Assembly (NCBI GenBank): GCA_002104905.1
Contig: MCFE01000610.1
Coordinates: forward strand, 1-53,112
From: Basidiobolus meristosporus CBS 931.73
Taxonomy: Eukaryota; Basidiobolomycota; Basidiobolomycetes; Basidiobolales; Basidiobolaceae
Length of the DNA: 53,112 bases
Reading direction: 5' to 3'
Positions 43,340-53,112 of the stretch are shown here, piece by piece (positions within the stretch are counted from its first letter, which is position 1; each line of letters begins with the position of its first letter). The position numbers and the translations under genes are program-made. The notes under the pieces are model-generated. The model made no database searches. It had not been told where the DNA came from and was given only the letters and a program-made list of their open reading frames with translations.

Positions 43340-46300
43340 GATTATAGCATTACCAATCAGGTATAGGCCTGTAAAAAGGCTTCAATACTTTAACTGCTAA
43401 ATCTGCATAATGGTTTTGAGTCACATGCCTGTAGGCAAACAGTGATTGCGGACATCCTGATAATTCATGTGGTGGCTTTTAGTTACATGGCTGTGAGCAA
43501 CCAGTGGTTGCGGTCAAAAAGAAAATTGGTGTGCTGTCATTCAGTCACATATCTGTGGGCAATTGTTAGCTGCTGTCAGCCTGATCATGAATTTGATTGC
43601 TTTTGGTCACATGCCTGTGGGCAACCAGTAGCTGCTGACAAAATGCAAATTGGCAAGCTCAAATCAGTCACATGTCTGTGGGCAAAAAGTAGCTGCTATC
43701 AGCCTAATTATAGCAAAATGGTTTTTAGTCACATGTTTGTGGGCATGAAGTGGCTGCTGACAGCCTGATTATAGCGTTATGGTTTTGAGTCACATTTCTG
43801 TGGGCAACAAGTGGCTGCTGTCAGCCTAATTATAGGGTATTGGTTTTTAGTCACATGTCTGTGAGCAACATGTGGCTGCTGTCAGCCTGATTCTAGCATG
43901 ATGGTTTTTAGTCACATGTCTGTGGGCAACCAGTAGCTGCTGTCAGCCATATTTTAGCGTAATGGTTTTAAGTCACATGTCTGTGGGCAACAAGTGGCTG
44001 CTGTCAGCCTGATTCTAGCGTGATGGTTTTTAGTCACATGTCTGAGGGCAACCAGTGGCTGCTGTCAGCCTGATTTTAACATGAGGGTTTATGTCACATT
44101 TCTATGGTCAACAAGTGGCTGCTGTCAGCCTAAATATAGCATGATGCTTTTAAGTCACATGTCTGTGGGCAACCAGTGGCTGCTGTCAGCCTGATTCTAG
44201 CGTAATGGTTTAGTCACATGTCTGAGGGCAACCAGTGGCTGCTGTCAGCCTGATTTTAACGTGATGGTTTAGGTCACATGTCTGTGGGCAACCAGTGGCT
44301 GCTGTCAGCCTAATTCTAACGTGATGGTTTTTAGTCACATGTCTGTGGGCAACCAGTGGCTGCTGTCTGCCTGATTCTAACGTAATGGTTTAGCCACATG
44401 TCGGTGGGCAACAAGTGGCTGCTGTCAGCCTAAGTATAGCATAAGGGGTTTTAAGTCACATGTTTGTGGATAACAAGTGGCTGCTGTCAGCCTGCTTCTA
44501 GCGTAATGGTTTTAGTCATATGTCTGAGGGCAACCAGTGGCTGCTGTCAGCCTAAATATAGCATGATGGTTTCAAGTCACATGTCTGAGGGCAACATTTG
44601 GCTGCTGTCAGACTGATTCTAGCGTGATGGTTTTTAGTCACATGTCTGAGGGCAACCAGTGGCTGCTGTCAGCCTGTTTTTAACGTGATGGTTTAGGTCA
44701 CATGTCTGTGGGCAACAAGTGGCTGCTGTCAGCCTAAATATAGCATGATGGTTTTAAGTCACATGTCTGTGGGCAACCAGTGGCTGCTGTCAGCCATATT
44801 TTAGCGTAATGGTTCTAAGTCACATGTCTGGGGCAACATTTGGCTGCTGTCAGCCTGATTCTAGCGTGATGGTTTTTAGTCACATGTCTGAGGGCAACTA
44901 GTGGCTGCTGTCAGCCTGATTTTAACGTGAGGGTTTATGTCACAAATTTGCATGCAGAAATTCAGTCACATGTCTGTGGGCAACCAGTGGCTGCTGTCAG
45001 CCTAATTAAAGCGTAATAGTTTTTAGTCACATGTCTGTGGGCAACAAGTGGCTGCTGTCAGCCTGATTCTAGCGTGATGGTTTTTAGTCACATGTCTGAG
45101 GTCAACAAGTGGCTGCTGTCAGCCTAAATATAGCATGATGGTTTTAAGTCACATGTCTGTGGGCAACCAGTGGCTGCTGTCAGCCTGATTCTAGCGTAAT
45201 GGTTTAGTCACATGTCTGAGGGCAACCAGTGGCTGCTGTCAGCCTGATTTTAACATGATGGTTTATGTCACAAATTTGCATGCAGAAATTCAGTCACATG
45301 TCTGTGGGCAACAAGTGGCTGCTGACAGCCATATTTTAGGGTATTGGTTTTTAGTCACATGTCTGTGGGCAACATGTGGCTGCTGCCAGCGTGATTCTAG
45401 CATGATGGTTTTTAGTCACATGTCTGAGGGCAACCAGTGGCTGCTGTCAGCCTGATTTTAACGTGAGGGTTTATGTCACAAATTTGCATGCAGAAATTCA
45501 GTCACATGTCTGGGGGCAACCAGTGGCTGCTGTCAGCCTAATTATAGCGTAATAGTTTTTAGTCACATGTCTGTGGGCAATAAGTGGCTGCTGTCAGCCT
45601 GATTCTAGCATGATGGTTTTTAGTCACATGTCTGAGGGCAACCAGTGGCTGCTGTCAGCCTGATTTTAACGTGAGGGTTTATGTCACATTTCTGTGGTCA
45701 ACAAGTGGCTGCTGTCAGTAAGAAAACTGGCAAGCTGAAATTCAGTAACATGTCTGTGGGCAACCAGTGGCTGCTGTCAGCCTGATTCTAGCGTAATGGT
45801 TTAGTCACATGTCTGAGGGCAACCAGTGGCTGCTGTCAGCCTGATTTTAACGAGAGGGTTTATGTCACAAATTTGCATGCAGAAATTCAGTCACATGTCT
45901 GTGGGCAACAAGCGGCTGCTGTCAGCCATATTTTAGGGTATTGGTTTTTAGTCACATGTCTGTGGGCAACATGTGGCTGCTGCCAGCGTGATTCTAGCAT
46001 GATGGTTTTTAGTCACATGTCTGAGGGCAACCAGTGGCTGCTGTCAGCCTGATTTTAACGTGAGGGTTTATGTCACAAATTTGCATGCAGAAATTCAGTC
46101 ACATGTCTGTGGGCAACCAGTGGCTGCTGTCAGCCTAATTATAGCGTAATAGTTTTTAGTCACATGTCTGTGGGCAATAAGTGGCTGCTGTCAGCCTGAT
46201 TCTAACGTGATGGTTTTTAGTCACATGTCTGAGGGCAACCAGTGGCTGCTGTCAGCCTGATTTTAACGTGAGGGTTTATGTCACATTACTGTGGTCAACA

Positions 46301-46969
46301 AGTGGCTGCTGTCAGCCTAAATATAGCATGATGCTTTTAAGTCACATGTCTGTGGGCAACCAGTGGCTGCTGTCAGCCTGATTTTAACGTGAGGGTTTAC
46401 ATCACAAATTTGCATGCAGAAATTCAGTCACATGTCTGTGGGCAACCAGTGGCTGCTGTCAGCCTAATTATAGCGTAATAGTTTTTAGTCACATATCTGA
46501 GGTCAACAAGTGGCTGCTGTCAGCCTAAATATAGCATAATGGTTTTAAGTCACATGTCTGTGGGCAACCAGTGGCTGCTGTCAGCCTGATTCTAGCGTAA
46601 TGGTTTAGTCACATGTCTGAGGGCAACCAGTGGCTGCTGTCAGCCTGATTTTAACGTGAGGGTTTATGTCACAAATTTGCATGCAGAAATTCAGTCACAT
46701 GTCTGTGGGCAACAAGTGGCTGCTGTCAGCCATATTTTAGGGTATTGGTTTTTAGTCACATGTCTGTGGGCAACATGTGGCTGCTGTCAGCATGATTCTA
46801 GCGTGATGGTTTTTAGTCACATGTCTGAGGGCAACCAGTGGCAGCTGTCAGCCTGATTTTAACGTGAGGGTTTATGTCACATTTCTGTTGTCAACAAGTG
46901 GCTGATGTCAGCCTAAATATAGCATGATGCTTTTAAGTCACATGTCTGTGGGCAACCAGTGGCTGCTGT

Positions 46970-47560
46970 CAGCCTGATTCTAGCGTAATGGTTTTAGTCA
47001 TTTGTCTGAGGGCAACATTTGGCTGCTGTCAGCCTGTTTTTAACGTGATGGTTTAGGTCACATGTCTGTGGGCAACCAGTGGCTGCTGTCAGCCTGATTT
47101 TAACGTGATGGTTTAGGTCACATGTCTGTGGGCAACCAGTGGCTGCTGTCAGCCTAATTCTAGCGTGATGGTTTTGAGTCACATGTCTGTGGGCAACCAG
47201 TGGCTGCTGTCTGCCTGATTCTAACGTAATGGTTTAGCCACATGTTGGTGGGCAACAAGTGGCTGCTGTCAGCCTAAGTATAGCATAAGGGGTTTTAAGT
47301 CACATGTTTGTGGATAACAAGTGGCTGCTGTCAGCCTGCATCTAGCTTAATGGTTTTAGTCATTTGTCTGAGGGCAACATTTGGCTGCTGTCAGCCTGTT
47401 TTTAACGTGATGGTTTAGGTCACATGTCTGTGGGCAACAAGTGGCTGCTGTCAGCCTAAATATAGCATGATGGTTTTAAGTCACATGTCTGTGGGCAACC
47501 AGTGGCTGCTGTCAGCCTGATTCTAGCGTGATGGTTTTTAGTCACATGTCTGAGGTCAAC
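46970..47560 (+). repeat. Segmental duplicate within satellite B, first copy
   Basis: Nearly identical to 51,815-52,400 at an offset of 4,845 bases, including the unusual 'tcatttgtctgagggcaaca' monomer. Confidence 0.8.
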
Positions 47561-49028
47561 AAGTGGCTGCTGTCAGCCTAAATATAGCATGATGGTTTTA
47601 AGTCACATGTCTGTGGGCAACCAGTGGCTGCTGTCAGGCTGATTCTAGCGTAATGGTTTAGTCACATGTCTGAGGGCAACCAGTGGCTGCTGTCAGCCAG
47701 ATTTTAACGTGAGGGTTTATGTCACAAATTTGCATGCAGAAATTCAGTCACATGTCTGTGGGCAACCAGTGGCTGCTGTCAGCCTAATTATAGCGTAATA
47801 GATTTTAGTCACATGTCTGTGGGCAACAAGTGGCTGATGTCAGCCTAAATATAGCATGATGCTTTTAAGTCACATGTCTGTGGGCAACCAGTGGCTGCTG
47901 TCAGCCTGATTCTAGCGTAATGGTTTAGTCACATGTCTGTGGGCAACCAGTGGCTGCTGTCAGCCATATTTTACCGTAATGGTTTTAAGTCACATGTCTG
48001 GGGCAACATTTGGCTGCTGTCAGCCTGATTCTATATGTCACAAATTTGCATGCAGAAATTCAGTCACATGTCTGGGGGCAACCAGTGGCTGCTGTCAGCC
48101 TAATTATAGCGTAATAGTTTTTAGTCACATGTCTGTGGGCAATAAGTGGCTGCTGTCAGCCATATTTTACCGTAATGGTTTTAAGTCACATGTCTGGGGC
48201 AACATTTGGCTGCTGTCAGCCTGATTCTAGTGTAATAGTTTTTAGTCACATGTCTGTGGGCAATAAGTGGCTGCTGTCAGCCTGATTCTAGCGTGATGGT
48301 TTTTCGTCACATGTCTGAGGGCAACCAGTGGCTGCTGTCAGCCTGATTCTAGTGTAATGGTTTAGTCACATGTCTGAGGGCAACCAGTGGCTGCTGTCAG
48401 CCTAAGTATAGCATAAGGGGTTTTAAGTCACATGTTTGTGGATTACAAGTGGCTGCTGTCAGCCTGCTTCTAGCTTAATGGTTTTAGTCATATGTCTGCG
48501 GGCAACATTTGGCTGCTGTCAGCCTGTTTTTAACGTGATGGTTTAGGTCACATGTCTGTGGGCAACAAGTGGCTGCTGTCAGCCTAAATATAGCATGATG
48601 GTTTTAAGTCACATGTCTGTGGGCAACCAGTGGCTGCTGTCAGCCTGATTCTAGCGTAATGGTTTAGTCACATGTCTGTGGGCAACCTGTGGCTGCTGTC
48701 AGCCATATTTTACCGTAATGGTTTTAAGTCACATGTCTGTGGGCAACATTTGGCTGCTGTCAGCCTAATTATAGCGTAATAGTTTTTAGTCACATGTCTG
48801 TGGGCAACAAGTGGCTGCGGTCAGCCTGATTCTAGCGTGATGGTTTTTCGTCACCTGTCTGAGGTCAACAAGTGGCTGCTGTCAGCCTAAATATAGCATG
48901 ATGGTTTTAAGTCACATGTCTGTGGGCAACCAGTGGCTGCTGTCAGCCTGATTCTAGCGTAATGGTTTAGTCACATGTCTGAGGGCAACCAGTGGCTGCT
49001 GTCAGCCTGATTTTAACGTGAGGGTTTA

Positions 49029-49917
49029 TGTCACAAATTTGCATGCAGAAATTCAGTCACATGTTTGTGGGTAACAAGTGGCTGCTGTCAGCCATATTTT
49101 AGGGTATTTGTTTTTAGTCACATGCCTGTGGGCAACATGTGGCTGCTGTCAGCGTGATTCTAGCGTGATGGTTTTTAGTCACGTGTCTGAGGGCAACCAG
49201 TGGCTGCTGTCAGCCTGATTTTAACCTGAGGGTTTATGTCATAAATTTGCATGCAGAAATTCAGTCACATGTCTGTGGGCAACCAGTGGCTGCTGTCAGC
49301 CTAATTATAGCTTAATAGTTTTTAGTCACATGTCTGTGGGCAATAAGTGGCTGCTGTCAGCCTGATTCTAGCATGATGGTTTTTAGTCACATGTCTGAGG
49401 TCAACAAGTGGCTGCTGTCAGCCTAAATATAGCATGATGGTTTTAAGTCACATGTCTGTGGGCAACCAGTGGCTGCTGTCAGGCTGATTCTAGCGTAATG
49501 GTTTAGTCACATGTCTGAGGGCAACCAGTGGCTGCTGTCAGCCAGATTTTAACGTGAGGGTTTATGTCACAAATTTGCCTTCAGAAATTCAGTCACATGT
49601 CTGTGGGCAACAAGTGGCTGCTGTCAGCCTGATTCTAGCGTAATGGTTTAGTCACATATCTGAGGGCAACCAGTGGCTGCTCTCAGCCTGATTTTAACGT
49701 GAGGGTTTATGTCACAAATTTGCATGCAGAAATTCAGTCACATGTCTGTGGGCAACCAGTGGCTGCTGTCAGCCTAATTATAGCGTAATAGTTTTTAGTC
49801 ACATGTCTGTGGGCAACAAGTGGCTGCTGTCAGCCTGATTCTAGCGTGATGGTTTTTAGTCACGTGTCTGAGGGCAAGCAGTGGCTGCTGTCAGCCTGAT
49901 TTTAACCTGAGGGTTTA
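49029..49917 (+). repeat. 889-base higher-order unit in satellite B, first copy
   Basis: Matches 49,918 onwards to about 50,806 in order at an offset of 889 bases. Shared private variants include 'gggtatttgtttttag', 'cacgtgtctgag', 'aacctgagggttt' and 'ttgccttcagaaa'. The two copies differ in monomer content in the middle. Confidence 0.75.
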
Positions 49918-51814
49918 TGTCACAAATTTGCATGCAGAAATTCAGTCACATGTCTGTGGGCAACCAGTGGCTGCTGTCAGCCATATTTTAGGGTATTTGT
50001 TTTTAGTCACATGCCTGTGGGCAACATGTGGCTGCTGTCAGCGTGATTCTAGCGTGATGGTTTTTAGTCACGTGTCTGAGGGCAACCAGTGGCTGCTGTC
50101 AGCCTGATTTTAACCTGAGGGTTTATGTCACAAATTTGCATGCAGAAATTCAGTCACATGTCTGTGGGCAACCAGTGGCTGCTGTCAGCCTAATTATAGC
50201 TTAATAGTTTTTAGTCACATGTCTGTGGACAATAAGTGGCTGCTGTCAGCCTGATTCTAGCATGATGGTTTTTAGTCACATGTCTGAGGTCAACAAGTGG
50301 CTGCTGTCAGCCTAAATATAGCATGATGGTTTTAAGTCACATGTCTGTGGGCAACCAGTGGCTGCTGTCAGGCTGATTCTAGCGTAATAGTTTAGTCACA
50401 TGTCTGAGGGCAACCAGTGGCTGCTGTCAGCCAGATTTTAACGTGAGGGTTTATGTCACAAATTTGCCTTCAGAAATTCATCACATGTCTGTGGGCAACA
50501 AGTGGCTGCTGTCAGCCATATTTTAGGGTATTGGTTTTTAGTCACATGTCTGTGGGCAACATGTGGCTGCTGTCAGCGTGATTCTAGCGTGATGGTTTTT
50601 AGTCACATGTCTGAGGGCAACCAGTGGCTGCTGTCAGCCTGATTTTAACGTGAGGGTTTATGTCACAAATTTACATGCAGAAATTTAGTCACATGTCTCT
50701 GGGCAACAAGTGGCTGCTGTCAGCCATATTTTAGCGTAATGGTTTTAAGTCACATGTCTGTGGGCAACAAGTGGGTGCTGTCAGCCTGATTCTAGCGTGA
50801 TGGTTTTTAGTCACATGTCTGTGGTCAACAAGTGGCTGCTGTCAGCCTAAATATAGCATGATAGTTTTAAGTCACATGTCTGTGGGCAACTAGTGGCTGC
50901 TGTCAGCCTGATTCTAGCGTAATGGTTTAGTCACATGTCTGAGGGCAACCAGTGGCTGCTGTCAGCCTGATTTTTACGCGATGGTTTAGGTCACATGTCT
51001 GTGGGCAACAAGTGGCTGCTGTCAGCCTAACCCTAAGTCACATGTTTGTGGGCAACAAGTGGCTGCTGTCAGCCTAATTATAGGGTATTGGTTTTTAGTC
51101 ACATGTCTGTGAGCAACATGTGGCTGCTGTCAGCCTGATTCTAGCATGATGGTTTTTAGTCACATGTCTGTGGGCAACCAGTAGCTGCTGTCAGCCATAT
51201 TTTAGCGTAATGGTTTTAAGTCACATGTCTGTGGGCAACAAGTGGCTGCTGTCAGCCTGATGCTAGCGTGATGGTTTTTAGTCACATGTCTGAGGGCAAC
51301 CAGTGGCTGCTGTCAGCCTGATTTTAACATGAGGGTTTATGTCACATTTCTATGGTCAACAAGTGGCTGCTGTCAGCCTAAATATAGCATGATGCTTTTA
51401 AGTCACATGTCTGTGGGCAACCAGTGGCTGCTGTCAGCCTGATTCTAGCGTAATGGTTTAGTCACATGTCTGAGGGCAACCAGTGGCTGCTGTCAGCCTG
51501 ATTTTAACGTGATGGTTTAGGACACATGTCTGTGGGCAACCAGTGGCTGCTGTCAGCCTGATTTTAACCTGAGGGTTTATGTCACAAATTTGCATGCAGA
51601 AATTCAGTCACATGTCTGTGGGCAACCAGTGGCTGCTGTCAGCCTAATTATAGCGTAATAGTTTTTAGTCACATGTCTGTGGGCAATAAGTGGCTGCTGT
51701 CAGCCTGATTTTAACGTGAGGGTTTATGTCACATTTCTGTGGTCAACAAGTGGCTGCTAAGTATAGCATAAGGGGTTTTAAGTCACATGTTTGTGGATAA
51801 CATGTGGCTGCTGT

Positions 51815-52400
51815 CAGCCTGCTTCTAGCGTAATGGTTTTAGTCATTTGTCTGAGGGCAACATTTGGCTGCTGTCAGCCTGTTTTTAACGTGATGGTTTA
51901 GGTCACATGTCTGTGGGCAACCAGTGGCTGCTGTCAGCCTGATTTTAACGTGATGGTTTAGGTCACATGTCTGTGAGCAACCAGTGGCTGCTGTCAGCCT
52001 AATTCTAGCGTGATGGTTTTGAGTCACATGTCTGTGGGCAACCAGTGGCTGCTGTCTGCCTGATTCTAACGTAATGGTTTAGCCACATGTTGGTGGGCAA
52101 CAAGTGGCTGCTGTCAGCCTAAGTATAGCATAAGGGGTTTTAAGTCACATGTTTGTGGATAACAAGTGGCTGCTGTCAGCCTGCATCTAGCTTAATGGTT
52201 TTAGTCATTTGTCTGAGGGCAACATTTGGCTGCTGTCAGCCTGTTTTTAACGTGATGGTTTAGGTCACATGTCTGTGGGCAACAAGTGGCTGCTGTTAGC
52301 CTAAATATAGCATGATGGTTTTAAGTCACATGTCTGTGGGCAACCAGTGGCTGCTGTCAGCCTGATTCTAGCGTGATGGTTTTTAGTCACATGTCTGAGG
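51815..52400 (+). repeat. Segmental duplicate within satellite B, second copy
   Basis: Partner of 46,970-47,560. Confidence 0.8.
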
Positions 52401-53112
52401 GAACCAGTGGATGCTGTCAGCCTGATTTTAACGTGAGGGTTTATGTCACAAATTTGCATGCAGAAATTCAGTCACAAGTCTGTGGGCAACCAGTGGCTGC
52501 TGTCAGCCTAATTATAGCGTAATAGTTTTTAGTCACATGTCTGTGGGCAATAAGTGGCTGCTGTCAGCCTGATTCTAGCATGATGGTTTTTAGTCACATG
52601 TCTGAGGTCAACAAGTGGCTGCTGTCAGCCTAAATATAGCATGATGGTTTTAATTCACATGTCTGTGGGCAACCAGTGGCTGCTGTCAGCCTGATTCTAG
52701 CGTAATGGTTTAGACACATGTCTGAGGGCAACCAGTGGCTGCTGTCAGCCTGATTTTAACGTGAGGGTTTATGTCACAAATTTGCATGCAGAAATTCAGT
52801 CACATGTCTGTGGGCAACAAGTGGCTGCTGTCAGCCATATTTTAGGGTATTGGTTTTTGGTCACATGTCTGTGGGCAACATGTGACTGCTGTCAGCGTGA
52901 TTCTAGTGTGATTGTTTTTAGTCACATGTCTGAGGGCAACCAGTGGCTGCTGACAGCCTGATTTTAACGTGAGGGTTTATGTCACATTTCTGTTGTCAAC
53001 AAGTGGCTGATGTCAGCCTAAATATAGCATGATGCTTTTAAGTCACATGTCTGTGGGCAACCAGTGGCTGCTGTCAGCCTGATTCTAGCGTAATGGATTA
53101 GTCACATGTCTG

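Larger units (their letters stand above)
43340..53112 (+). repeat. Satellite B array (monomer near 60 bases), runs off the window
   Basis: About 160 monomers, estimated from length. The plus strand reads gtcacatgtctgtgggcaac, then cagtggctgctgtcag and a linker of about 24-28 bases. Common linkers are 'cctgattctagcgt.atggttt', 'cctaaatatagcatgatggtt', 'catattttag.gta.tggttt' and 'cctaattatagcgtaatagtt'. A special 'cacaaatttgcatgcagaaa' segment recurs about 20 times. The core is the reverse complement of satellite A. One monomer near 45,719-45,760 has a satellite A linker (agaaaactggcaagctgaaa). The first 600 bases are more divergent than the rest. Open frames across it are repeat by-products. 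Confidence 0.95.

Noticed and set aside
39308-43345. Target-site duplication around the minus-strand Gypsy copy (attac against attat)
   Set aside because: It needs the LTR end to be moved by one base away from the TG rule and matches only four of five bases in AT-rich DNA.
43340-53112. CRISPR array (constant core near 36 bases with 24-28-base variable segments)
   Set aside because: The 'spacers' belong to a few recurring classes, the core itself varies, and the context is eukaryotic with introns and retrotransposons. It is a satellite.

Overview
This is a eukaryotic window, most likely from a filamentous fungus with a repeat-rich genome. The signs are a 70-base intron with GTATGT donor, TACTAAC branch site and TAG acceptor; TATA-box genes for small secreted proteins; Ty3/Gypsy retrotransposons; and a Tnp2-like transposase remnant. 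A repeat-rich ascomycete is a guess from general style only; nothing here fixes the species.

Region 1 (about 0.4-10.6 kb) is a tandemly duplicated cluster of two unrelated small secreted protein families. Family A ('GYGG' precursors, minus strand) has a signal peptide, an acidic pro-region and a cationic Gly/Tyr/Arg-rich tail ending in Cys-x-x-x-Cys. Four copies are intact (1226-1675, 2140-2559, 4629-5069, 7371-7820) and at least five are broken. Family B (plus strand) is a two-cysteine secreted protein of about 118 residues. One copy is intact and needs splicing (6199-6625); four are broken. A and B genes are usually tail to tail, about 125 bases apart, so the duplicated unit is a convergent A/B cassette. 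No cassette keeps both partners intact. Segmental duplicates of about 2.75-3.4 kb explain the layout.

Region 2 (10.6-19.9 kb) holds an unrecognised 333-residue gene with an internal 15-residue repeat (11429-12430), a weaker divergent ORF, a decayed Tnp2-type (CACTA-like) transposase, a decayed plus-strand reading frame of unknown identity, and several old repeats. These include a large palindrome centred near 17.2 kb and an inverted repeat whose right arm touches the satellite.

Region 3 (19.9-53.1 kb) is a large satellite domain. Satellite A (19.9-27.3 kb, decaying to about 30.6 kb) and satellite B (43.34 kb to the window end) have monomers near 60 bases. They share the same core of about 36 bases but use different linkers, and they run in opposite orientations. 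Between them lie a 247-base tandem repeat, about 3.6 kb of AT-rich sequence with no recognisable gene, and two decayed Ty3/Gypsy copies of one family in inverted orientation (35,013-38,332 plus; 39,313-43,339 minus), with LTRs, primer-binding sites and broken gag/pol. Inverted related satellites around a retrotransposon core resemble a regional centromere or pericentromere, but that is only an inference from layout.

No tRNA, rRNA or CRISPR array was recognised.
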